Of a stretch of 64,000 nt of DNA, positions 46,701 through 57,500 are shown one piece after another (position 1 is the stretch's first letter; every line of letters begins with the position of its first letter). Origin of the DNA: Prototheca cutis (taxonomy: Eukaryota; Chlorophyta; Trebouxiophyceae; Chlorellales; Chlorellaceae). The DNA lies in contig BCIH01000006.1 of the NCBI GenBank assembly GCA_002897115.2, positions 443,250 through 507,249 on the forward strand. The letters are read 5' to 3'. The translations under genes were made by a program, and so were the position numbers. The notes below the pieces were generated by a model that did not search any database, was not told where the DNA came from, and was given only the letters and a program-made list of their open reading frames with translations.

Positions 46701-49666
46701 AGAAGACTGACGGTAAATCGTCGGCCGATCCGGCATCGGCGGTGATGCTCAGCCTGTCATTGGCAATGGCCGAGTAGAGGTGCTCCAACAAAGCCGCGGG
46801 CACGGGCGTGCCGTCATTGGTGGCGTCGTTGATGCGCTTGAACGACTCGAGCGTCATCCGTGGCGCGCGGTCCGTGCGCTGCTTGTGGAGGTCGGTGTTC
46901 AGCATGATCACCGAGAATGCCAAGACATACGCCGCGTCGGCCGAGCGCAGCCCCGAATCCGGACACGCGGTGTGGTATGCGCGGCCAAAGGCCTCCATGA
47001 TCCTGTCAATCTTCTGCCCCTCTCCCGGCAGGCGGAACGCGTCCAAAAACAACCGCAGTGCGACGTCAAATGCTAGGCCCGTGAAATCAAACGTCGACAC
47101 GTACGCCGCACGGACCACGCCACCAAACTCATCGCGCTCCCCCAGTGCCTCGCCAACCGCGCCTTCGTTCAGGCCCGGGCACGCACGGAGGAAGCGTGCC
47201 AGCGTCCCGGCATCCAGGGCCGCGGGCAGCAGGTGCGAAGACTGCGCATATCGCAGACCCTGCTTCACGTCGCGATTGTAGTGCTCCGCCGTCGTTGCAA
47301 GGAGTGCCTTGAGCCGGCGCTCCGCGCGAGCTGCCTCTGCCGCTGGAATCGGTGGCAGGGAGTTGGGGGACGGTGCCGGTGATGGGGTAGTTTTTCCTGC
47401 GACGACGACACCCTCGCCTGTAGATTCCGTCAATCCACCGTCTCCGGTGCCACCAGGACCAACCCCATCAGCGGCCAGCTCGAAAAAGTGGTGGACGGGG
47501 GGGGCCGCACCAGCGGCCAGCGGCGTCCAGATGTCCACGTACGTGCGTGGCGCCGGCAGCGGTACGAGTGGCTTGAGGGCACTATCCCTGTCGCCGTCGT
47601 CGTCCGCGTCATCGGCATCTCCGTCCCCGGGCAAAACAACGTCGACGTCGTCGAGTCCGGCCAGCAGCGCCAGCAATCCATCGAGGGCCAGCGCGCGGGC
47701 ATCCGCCGCGAATCCATCTGCACCGCCATCGCCATTCTCATCATCATCACTGGGCTGTGCGGCTTTGGAAAGCAGGGCGCAGAGCTCGGAGAGCAGGTCG
47801 GCACGCCCAACGCGGCAGTCGCACGACACAAAGGCGCGTGCGGCAAACCCCGGCTGGCGACAGAGATCGACGACACACTCGAGCGCGGCCCGCTGCCGCG
47901 CCCCGCCGCCGCCGCGCTTGCCTTCGGCCATGGGCAACAGCAGCAGGCGCAGCAGGGCTTCGACCGCGGGCGCCGCAGGCGGGCCCAACCGCGCATGCAG
48001 CGCCAGCACCAGCGAACCCAGCGCCGCCAAGCGCGCAGGCGGGACCCCAGGGGACGATCCAGCCTCGAATGCCGCGCGGGGGAGTTCGGCCGCCAACAAC
48101 GCTGTGCAGTCGGGCTGGGACAGCAGCGCGGGCCCTGCCGCGTCCAGCGCCAGGGTCACCAGCCGCAGGCCCTGCGTCGGCAGGTCGGGGGCACCTGGAG
48201 GGGGCGGTGCCGCGCCGCGCCGCGGGGACACCAGCGACACGAGAAAGGCCAGGATCTCCCGGATTGCGGGCGCGCCGTACGGAGGCGGGCCCGCGGACTG
48301 GGTATCCGACGGAGCCCGGGGCGAGACGCCTGGCGCGGGCGATGCCCCGGGCCCGGCAGAGCCGTTGCCATCGGCGCCGATGACTTCCCCGGGCTGAAGG
48401 CTGACGATGCCGTGATGGGCCAGCGGTGCTTGTGCCTCAGTCGCTGGTGGGAGAGCCCCGCTCGCCGGCTCTCGACTATCGTGGTTGTCATCGGTGGCAG
48501 CAGCGGTGGCGGCAGTGACGGCGGCGCCATTGTCTCGTCTTCCAGCACTGCCACTCTCCACCTGACCATCACCCTGTGGCTCGGCGGCCTCAGCGCCCCG
48601 GCTGCGCACGGGGCTGTCCAGCGGCAGCATCGGTTCGTCCTCGACCCGAAGATGCGCGGCAGCTGGGGTCTGCTGTGCATTGGGGATCCCGGGCGCCGCT
48701 GCAGCACTGACCGCCGGCGCATCACCAACTCCTGATTTCAAAGGCCTCACAGCGTCCCCCGGCAGCCTGCCAAAGACGGCGGTGACCATGGCCGCGAGCG
48801 TGTCAGCCGAGGCGTGTGCCAGGACCTCTGATGTCGGCCTGCCCTTTTCTGTTTGGTAGTGCCCGATGCGGTACGCGGCCTGCACCGCGCTCAGCAGTGC
48901 CTCGTGCGTCAGCGCCACGCCCCACCACCCTGCCACTAGCTCGGCCAGAACCTGAAGGATCTGGAACAGGACCCGCTCGTCGGCGCCAGGCAGCGTCGCT
49001 TCGAACTTGCACGACGTCACCGCGTCGCACAGGGCAACCGCGCACTCGGCTGCGCCAGATGAAAATGCGGCCAGGAAGCCGGCGCGCAGCAGCCGGTGCA
49101 GGGCGCCCAGCGCCGCGCCCGTCGCGGGGCCTCCAGTCTCAGGGGCGCGGATGATCTCGAACAACGGCGACAACAGTGCCGTGGGCGGGACATCACCGGG
49201 GCCTGTAGGTGGTGTGCATGGGTGTGCCTGTTATGTGCTTTGCAGGCGGGTGAGGGAAGCGGCGTTGCCGGCACAGGACNCCCCGCCGCACCACGGGCAC
49301 CCTACCGAACAAATGCACAGCCCCATTACTACATGAATGGCATTCACGCCCACGTAACCATATCACCGATCAAACAACAACATTCCCTGTCAGCACACGC
49401 TTGGCTCCTGCAGGTGCACACAGCGCTGTCCCCTGGTGCTGCAGGCCCCACACCTCAGACCCCCCACAGCAGCGTCAACGCTGTGGCACCCAGCGCACCC
49501 ACGCACCCTTCCATGCAAAGACACTGCGGCGGACTTGCTGCAGCTCCTCCACGAGGGTGTCTGAGACGTCGTCATCCTGCGGATTGGCGCCGGACCGTGG
49601 GGCCCCGGGCCTCAGATCGCCGTCCGAGGCGTTTTGGCGACAGCAGTCCCCATTCCCACGAGCCAT
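43771..49666 (-). CDS. Sec7-domain ARF guanine-nucleotide exchange factor (GNOM/GBF1 type)
   Basis: This protein activates ARF GTPases at Golgi/endosomal membranes to start vesicle budding. Starting at the ATG at 49666, exons 49666-49507, 49202-45033, 44875-44397 and 44301-43771 total a clean multiple of three, about 1,779 residues. The N-terminal DCB-like region has TLVEELQQVRRSVFAWK and LFEIIRAPETGGPATG, matching GNOM/GBF1. The Sec7 domain has LGLRYAQ-type leads (KQGLRYAQSSHL), GAVGEALGE with the Glu finger, YVSTFDFTGLAFDVALRLFL, LPGEGQKIDRIMEAFGRAY and AYVLAFSVIMLNTDLHK. HDS-like helical repeats follow. The tail is Ala/acidic and low complexity. Large Ala/Gly/Pro inserts precede the Sec7 domain. 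A GNOM-like exon (LNEELATVLACLRSW) lies upstream at about 49796-49698, but I could not join it in phase, so the true start may be there. Confidence 0.92.
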
Positions 49667-50420
49667 GATGCTATTTGCAGTTCAATCCCGTACTCACTGC
49701 ATATCTCGTTGACACGGCCGCCCAGCTCCTGAGGCAGGCGAGGACTGTTGCTAGCTCCTCGTTGAGAACCAGGGCCAGCTCCCTAATGTCCGTCATCTGG
49801 CCCGTACTCGCTGGCACTGGGTCACCCCATCTATCCGAGGCTCATCACGGTGATTGGGATTGGGAGACGAATGGGCCCGTCATGTGGATGGGGCTGCCTG
49901 TTCTGCCGCGCAGGACCATGCCGGGGGAGTGCTGCAAATTTGGCGATCACCAGAATTCTGAAAGCCCGCAAAAGGCTGGAGCATGGGTTTTGCCCAGCAT
50001 GTTTTGACCCGTACCGGGCTCCACGGATTCCCCACTGTTCCTTCAAACGTACAAATATTCATGGCATCATTGATCGACCATTGCTGCGCGACGTTTCATC
50101 CATGCCCATGGCCGCAGCAGCAGGCTGCCGTGGTGCTTACCTGAGGCCTCTGGACCTGTACCCTTCCCACCCCTTGGCCATGACCTGCAACCAAATGCAG
50201 TTGCTCGCTTCCACCTGTACATTGCTCAATGTCGTGTTCATGCACACAAGGTACCGAGGGGCTCCACTGCAATCAACCAATCTCCCCTTGCTATTATCTA
50301 GCAACGATCATGGTTCTGCCGGGGCGAGGCGCAAGCGGGTCTGTTACACTGGATCATGCACGGTGCACAGTTCCGAGCTGTATTGCCCGGCACTGGTCCC
50401 GACATCGCATCGGCGAGCAA
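49667..50420. other. Region between ARF-GEF and IF1
   Basis: The first part (49698-49796, minus) probably contains an upstream exon of the ARF-GEF gene, with ATG at 49796 and a GTGAGT donor. The rest (about 49800-50420) shows no supported gene and should include the IF1 3' UTR and the ARF-GEF promoter. Confidence 0.4.
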
Positions 50421-51334
50421 TCAGTGCGTCTCCTTCCACGCCAGGATGGCGGCCTTCTCGGCGGGGGTCAGCTTGGCGCCGACAATGTCCTGCAAGTCCG
50501 GCGGGTGTGTCCATTTCAGCGACGCGTGCAGGTGATTTCCAACGAAAGCATGCACACCCGGTGTCCACAGCCCTCACACCCAGCCAACACAGCCCATCGC
50601 CCAGACAAATCGGCCCTGCATGCCAACAGACCTCCAGGGCCTTCTGCTTTGCGTCCTGGGCGGCCTTGGCGGCCGCGGGATCAGCCTGTGTTGAGAAGCA
50701 TACGTTGGGGCAAGAGAATGGCAATGGGTTAAAGGTCGGGGGGGGCATTCAATGCTACAACAATGCTTTGACCTTGCCAACCGAGGCCTTACATCTGCCG
50801 CGGACTTGGCCACCTTGGCCAGCAGCTTGCGGAGCAGCTTCTCCTCCTCCTGCAGCAAAGGCAACAGGAAAGGGGAAATCAGGCACCAGCCCTTCTGGGC
50901 CCTTTGTGGGGGACAGAAAGCATCAGGCGGAGCGATCTCCAGCAGGTGTGGCCCCGGTGCCTGTCGGGCACCAGCGGCGTCAGCCTGGTCCAACCTTGCG
51001 GAAGTAGATGCTCTGCATCGGGGCGTGCGCGAAGCGAGGAGTGAGAGCCGGGACGGATGCAGCTGCCATGGCAAAAAGCAATAATCCCATCACAGGCAGT
51101 GTCCAACGCCTATGCGACCGCACCTCCTCGGCAGCCTCCCGGTCGTTGTAGCCTGCGTGTGGGGGCCAGGGACGAGACGGCTGATGAGTCACCGTCCTGT
51201 GTTCCGGCACCCATCGCCCATACCCGCACGCCAAACCTACCCTTCATGCCCTCGATAGCATATGTGCGGCGCCCAACAGCGGCGCAGACGCGGGGAGCAA
51301 GGGAGGTGGATCGCTTCAGAGTGGTGCTCAACAT
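50421..51334 (-). CDS. IF1: Mitochondrial F1-ATPase inhibitor IF1
   Basis: IF1 binds mitochondrial ATP synthase and blocks ATP hydrolysis when the membrane is de-energised. Six small exons fit in phase: 51334-51241, 51152-51124, 51012-50995, 50849-50793, 50685-50632 and 50489-50421, giving about 106 residues. The N-terminus (MLSTTLKRSTSLAPRVCAAV) is a basic, Ser/Thr-rich mitochondrial presequence. The inhibitory helix is YNDREAAEESIYFRKEEEKL, in which SIYFRK is an 18-nt exon and YFRK-EEE is the family hallmark. A longer coiled-coil-like helix follows (LLRKLLAKVAKSAADADPAA) and the C-terminus is LTPAEKAAILAWKETH. The gene is divergent from Miro, another mitochondrial protein. Confidence 0.85.
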
Positions 51335-51644
51335 GGCTGCGACGCGCAGGAGAAAGAGTCCCGGGTTTGCCCTCGCGGATTCCTATAAAATTACAACTAT
51401 TGTGGTAGTGCAGAACCGTGGCCTGGGTTTGAGTCCCAGGGCCTGGGAGCTGCTCATGGGCCGGGCCCCCGGCCCCCCCGGCGCGATGGCCACTGGGGCT
51501 CCGCTTTCCACCCACGTCAGGCTGGACCCTTTGGCGTCATCCCCGGCCCGCACCCCGCTGCGGCCCGCGAAGCCAATGCCTGCCAGGCCGTTTGGAGTCT
51601 TTTTGACCTAGTTACCNGCGGGATCAGGAAGTGGGGTTGCCAAA
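51335..51644. promoter_or_regulatory. Shared upstream region, IF1 and Miro
   Basis: 310 bp separate the start codons of IF1 (51334, minus) and Miro (51645, plus). Both encode mitochondrial proteins, so the spacer may act as a bidirectional promoter. No element is called. Confidence 0.45.
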
Positions 51645-53555
51645 ATGGCAGGGAAGGATGCCACGGTGCGCATCGTGGTGGTGGGCGACCCCGGCGTGGG
51701 CAAGACGAGCCTCATCTCCTCGGCTGCCACGGAGACCTTCCCGGACAACCCCCCACCCGTGCTNCCGCCCGCTCTGCTCCCTCCCGAGACCATCCCCGAG
51801 GGCGTGCCGGTCGTGATTACGGACACGAGCTCGCGGCCCGAGGATCGCCCCGCCCTGGAAGCGGCCGTGCGGGAGGCCTCGGTGGTGGTGCTCTGCTTCG
51901 CCATGGACCGCCTGGGCACCATGGCCCGCATCTCCCGCCACTGGATGCCGGAGCTGAAACGCCTGACGGGCGGGACCAGCGTGCCCGTGCTCCTGGTGGG
52001 CTGCAAGGAGGACCTGCGCCCCGTGGACGGCGCGGTGCAGCAGGCCATCCTCCACATCATGCGCTCCAACCCCTCCATNGAGACGTGCCTGGAGTGCTCG
52101 GCCAAGAAGCTGTACTACGTCGGCGAGGTCTTCTATCTCGCCCTCCGCGCCGTTCTCCAACCCCTGGAGCCGCTGTACGACAGTGAACGTCACGAACTCC
52201 GGCCTCGGTGCCGCCGGGCCCTCAAGCGCATTTTCCGCTCCTGTGACAAGGACGGCGACGGCATTCTCAGCGACGAGGAGCTCAACGCCTTCCAGGTGCA
52301 CTGCTTTGAAGCGCCTCTGCAGAGCGAGGAGCTCGCCGGCGTCAAGCACGTCATCACCGAGAAGCTGCCCACGGCGAGTGTCTTGCTTGTGGTTATGTGC
52401 TGTTGTTGGGGGGGGTGGCACGCGAGGTTTGCGGTGTGTAAGGGTTGTCTCGTACTCACTCACTTGCACAAGACTTACCGCCGCCACCATCATCCAACCA
52501 CTCCACCGCAGGGCNTCCAGAACAATGGCTTGACGCTGGAGGGCTTCACGGCGTTGCATGCGCTGTTTGTGGAGCGGCGGCGGCTGGAGACGACATGGGC
52601 GGTGCTGCGGCGGTACGGCTACGGCAACGACTTGACGCTGTCGCCCGAGGTGCTGAGCGCCGTGGATTTGTCCCCTGGGCCCGACCAGGTGCTGGAGCTG
52701 ACGCCCGCGGGCCGCGCTTTCTTCGCCGCGGCATTCGAGCGTGCCGACCATGACATGGACGGTGTGCTGTCTGTTCGGGAGGAGGAGGACCTGTTCTCCA
52801 CGTCCCCTGGATCGCCCTGGGCGTCGCCCGCGTACGAAGGCGTGTTTGTCGAGACGAGCAAGAAAGGGCTGCTGACGCTGTCTGGGTTCCTGTGCAAGTG
52901 GGCGTATACCACTGCCGTCGACCCGGCGACCACGCTGGCCTACGCGGTGTACCTGGGCCTGGAGGACCCACGCGATGCGGCCGATTTTTTCACGACGGCC
53001 CGGCCGCGGCGCCCCGCGCGCCGTGGGGACGCAGCCAAACGCGGCGCCCTGCGCTGCTTTCTGTTCTCCCCGGACGGCCTCGACGCGGGCACCCTGCTCG
53101 AGGGGCTCGTGGCGCAGGCCCGTCCTGCACACGGCGCGCCGGCCGTGCCCATCACCGCCGCCGTTGCGCCCGTGCCGTTGCCCGGCGGCGATGTCGTCGA
53201 GGCCGAGAGTGGTGCTGCGGTGGCGTCCGGATCTGGTGCCGACTCTGGCGATAGCTCTGCCGCCGCCACATCCACCCCGGCTGGGGCCCCGGCAGTCACG
53301 CTGATGGTGCGGCCGTTTGCCGAGGAGCAGGGGGCGGTGCTGCTGGACTCGCCGGCCGCGAGGCCCGAGCTTGGCCGGGCCGACGTCGCGGCCTTTGCCT
53401 TTGACGCGAGGTCTCGCGACAGCTTTGCCGCGGCTGTGGAGCGCATGCTTCAGGTCGCAGCCCTGGCAGAAGACACCCTGCCCTGCGTCCTCATCGCCCT
53501 GCACGACACCAGCATGGAGCCGGCACGTGTTTTTTTCCTCTCCTCTTTTTTTTTT

Positions 53556-53586
<31 letters not shown>

Positions 53587-54160
53587 GGGGGAGATGCCTG
53601 CTGTCTAGGTTTACATCGCGGTATTTTTGTGCCCCTGAAAAATGCCCTGCTCAAATCACAACACCCGACGACCCTCCTATTCTGTTCAGGAGCTGGCAGC
53701 AGAGGTGGGCGAAACGTGCAGCCGGCTGTGCGTGGCGCCACCAGTGTCAGCGTCCGGGCAGCTTCCAGGGCCGCAGCTGTACCGCTCGATCGTGGCGGCC
53801 GCGATCGGCGGCGATCTCACCATCCCCCTCACACCCAGTCTCCAGGTGAGGAAGGGTGTAGTGACTGATCTGTCTCTGTTTGATGATTTGTGGGGTTGAG
53901 GAATGGGGGTGGGTGGGGTTGAGGTGCTTGGCAACACAGCACTCGCATTGGGACGCTGCACCTCAGGCACCAATACCAATCAGGCTCGATCCACAAAACG
54001 ACGACAGGCCAAACGGCGGCGGTGGCGGATAATCCGGCGTGCTGCGTGGTGCGGCGCGGGTGGCATTGCCGCGACCCTAGCGGGCTTTGTTGCATGGCGG
54101 GTCTACCACGGCCAGCCTATCCTGGGCGGCACCAAGTCCAGCACGGCAAAGGCGCAATAA
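51645..54160 (+). CDS. MIRO: Mitochondrial Rho GTPase Miro
   Basis: Miro is an outer-membrane GTPase with calcium-binding EF hands that links mitochondria to transport and to ER contacts. Four exons fit in phase: 51645-52373, 52512-53522, 53690-53845 and 53984-54160, giving about 690 residues. The N-terminal GTPase has GDPGVGKTSLIS (P-loop), VITDTSSRPED (switch II region), VGCKEDLR (in place of NKxD) and ECSAKK. The first EF hand is DKDGDGILSDEEL and the second is RADHDMDGVLSVREEE. The second GTPase-like domain is degenerate, with no P-loop visible. The C-terminus has a basic cluster (STKRRQAKRRRWRIIRR), then a membrane helix (AAWCGAGGIAATLAGFVAWR) and a short tail, as expected for a tail anchor. 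Introns 1 and 2 both need GC donors in phase. An n falls in each of exons 1 and 2. Confidence 0.93.
53546..53591. repeat. Poly-T then poly-G run in a Miro intron
   Basis: About 20 T (53546-53565) are followed by 26 G (53566-53591). It lies just inside the intron after the exon ending SMEP. Long G runs on the transcript strand could form G-quadruplexes. Confidence 0.96.
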
Positions 54161-54548
54161 TACCCGCGTCGCAGGTTGCTTGCTTTTCCGTCTGTGCCGT
54201 GCTTTCTCAGGCGCCCAGCTGGCGGCTCTGTTTCCGCTGCTCTGCTCCCGGTGATGTAGACAACAGCGAATGAGCAAAAGAGGTGGTGTGGGGGCCTCCG
54301 TTCCAGCACCACCCTGGCAGCCTTGGGTGTTCGGTCACCGACTGGTGTGTTTTCTTACAGCACCACAAGTCCACTACGCATGCATGAAGAAGCAGCGATA
54401 GATAGATTGATTGAGAAACAGGGTTGCGAGGCAGGCACAAGAGCAATAATTGGGCGCTGGCAGTTCTTGCGGGAAGAGCCGCAGGCGGAGCATCGGGCAC
54501 TCGGGACTGTGCCCCTNCCCCCCCTTTCCTTGCCCAAGAGAACCCAGC

Positions 54549-57500
54549 TCAGAGCCAGGGTTGCCAGGTTGGCTCCATGCGGCAGAGGTTTGCCGGGCTC
54601 GTGGCGACTTCTACCAGCGCCCGCATGCCGGCCTGGGGGTTGCCCTGCGCCACGACTGCCGGTCCTGGGCCGATGCCGGCGACGCGGGTGGTGGCCGCGG
54701 CAATGTTGAGCTCGACGCACGTCGCCAGTTGTTCCGGCCGGAAACTGGAGGCCAGCGCGGCGATGGACCGTGTGCCCGACCGCCGGGCGGCCCATGCCAG
54801 GATATCGTCCCGCAGGAACAGCGCCAGCATTGCCGGCAGCGGCGCGTCTGTGGCTTGAAGGGCCTGCGCTGCCGCGACGGCGGCTGCAACGAGAAGCCCT
54901 TCGCGGCCGTGCACGCCCATGAAGGCTGTCATGTTGCGTGTCAGCCTGAACGGCACGGCCTCGTGGCCCGCATCCAGCTGGAAACGAGGATCGTACGCGG
55001 CGGCCAGCTCTGCCTGGGACAAACGACCAGTCGCCCGCGACACAAGGACCTTGCCCGGGCTGCGTCCTGCGAGAAGCAGCAGGTGGCACGCCAGCGCTGC
55101 CAGCGCGGCTGACTGCGCAAACTGCTTCTTCACCACCCACGTCAGCTTGGGATCCACCATCGTCTTGTGCATGTGCTGGCTCAGAATGTTCTCGGTCACC
55201 AGCCGCGACGTCACCTCCTCGTACGCCGACAGCCGCACCGCCGGGTCTGTACTAATCCCGGCCGCAGAGCAGCACCGCGCCTTGAATGCCATGATCGGAT
55301 CGTCGGCCTCCCTTCCGTACCTGCAGTAGAAACCGGAGTGACGTTTGCTTGTTTGGCNGTTGGCGGTCGGTTGCCATTCCCAACAATTCCCCCCCAAATC
55401 CCCCCAAAACAGCCAACACAAGCCAACCTGGCACAGTGGTTTTCGTAGACATCGATGAGTGAGAGGTTTGTAGGGTCGTCGGCGACGACCCGAACGCCCG
55501 GATGGACGGCCAGGGCGGCGGGGGCGGAAAACTGCAGGCTGCGCCACCGGGCCTGCGGGTGCGCGAGGAGCAACTGGTTGGCGCCGCGAAGGAAAGCCAG
55601 GACTCGCTCCTCCGCGCCCGCGACCGACTGCTGCGCGGCGGCCACGAGGAAAGCACGGGGCATCCCGTCCGAGCCGTGCAGCACGATGCGACGGTACGAC
55701 GCGGCGTTGCGGCGCACAACCTCGACACTCGCCGCAATGCGCTCGATGTAAACGGGGTCGGGGGAGTCGGGTCCCGGGGCCGATTGCCCCGGCATCTCGA
55801 TGTCCTCGAGAGCGAGCTCCAGCAGCAAGGGCGCCTCCGTCTCCAGTTTCAGGAACCGCGGGTACATGTCCTCGATCACGCTTTCCAGCATCACGCGCCA
55901 GCCCTTGAGCCGCTCCGTCAGGGCGCCCAGCGTGGCAGGCGCCCCGGGGGATGTAGGGTCCAGGTCACGTGAAAACTGCAGCTGGTATGCCCCTGTACGC
56001 CCCGGGGCACTGCCACCAGCACCTGATGCACTGTCGCGACCTGAGCACGCGCGGCACACGCCGACCAGCTCGCGCTTGAACGCCTCGGGGACAGGGGCGT
56101 CGGCCGGCAGACCCGTCTTATAGGTGCGCTGCGTCAGCGTGTGGATCACGGCCAGCAGGCGCTCGTCGGTGCGCGTGGACAGCCGAGCCGTCAGCTCCTG
56201 CATCAGCACCTCCAGGCCCTGCAGAGGCACCGCAAACTTGCGCTTGAGCACCTCCATCACCTCCTTGATCGCCTCGTATGCTATTACTTCCATCGGCTTT
56301 TCGATCGCCGGCGAAGTAGCCGTGGTGGCGGCGAGGGTCGGGGCGGCGGCAGCCGGGGCGGCACCTGGTGTTGAGCCAGCCTCGGCCGCTCCATCTGCCG
56401 GAGGCGGCGTGCCCGAGCCTGGCTGACCAGTGCTAGGCGCGGCCTCTCCACCGCCGCCGCTGGACGGCGCGGCCGACACGCTTTCCTCCTGCTGGTCTCC
56501 ACCGACAGCTTCGCTGGCCCCGGCCGTGGCACTGGAAGCCTCGGCGCCCCGGCTGGCCCTGCCGGCGCCGCCCTGAGAGGCAGTGTCCGGCGTCGTCGCT
56601 GCCACGGTGCTGGCCGCCTGCGACGATTGTTCCTGCAGCTGTTGTTGGGCCGCGGGCTGCTGAGCAGCCACCGACTGCTGCGCGCCAGAAGCGGCACCAC
56701 CGGCTGGCGTACTGCCAGCCTTGGCTTGGGCGGCTTTCATGGCCTGGACGGCCTTGACGGCGGCTTCCTTGAGGGAAGCCATGGCGGGTCGCAGGCTCCA
56801 GTACAGCTGCTGCGGGTACGCCGCGGCAGCGTATGCCAGCAGCTTGCGTGCCGCGCCGACTTCGGGCCGCTGCAGCCCCGTGAGCAGCTGCGGCACCCAG
56901 GGCAGCCAGACCCAGGGCGGCAGGTCGGGCGCGGCAGCCGCCAGCACTCGGCCCACGACCTCGGCACCCCGCGGCGCCAGCGCCAGCAGGTGCAGCAGCC
57001 GCGGGGCCAGCGACCGCGCCTCCAGGCCGCCGAGCCGGATAGCCTGGACGTAGCACGTCGCCGCGTGCTCCAGCCATGGACCTGCATCGGCACCACCGCC
57101 ACTGCTCGCGGCGGCAGCGTGTCGGGCGTCGCAGAACCTGGCCCAGGACGCCCAGCCGTCGGGGCACAGCGTCCACAGGGTGAGGGCCTGGGAGAACTGG
57201 ACGTGGGCGGCGTCGGTTTCGTCCATGGCTGCGAGGAGTCGCGCACGGAGGACGAGCATTTCTGCCTGGTGCTGCGGCTGGAAGTAGTCGAGGTTGGTGC
57301 CATTGAGCAGGGCCAGGCCCTGGGCCAGCGTCTCGGGACGCATGAGGCAGGCGCGGGCCTGTTCGCGGACCTTGACGAACGCCTCCTGGACCTCCATGGC
57401 CGTGAAGCCGTACATGGTGTTGATGATGGAGCAGCAGGCGTCCGGATGACCCTGCAGCCGGGCCACCATGCCCAGTCGGTTTACGCTCCAGGCCTTGTCG

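Noticed and set aside
47309..48735. Long plus-strand open frames of 362 and 415 codons
   Set aside because: They run opposite the ARF-GEF low-complexity region; high GC removes stops in all frames and no motif is present.
49670..49695. tRNA B-box-like sequence gttcaatccc
   Set aside because: No matching A box, cloverleaf or terminator run could be found around it; it lies between candidate ARF-GEF exons.
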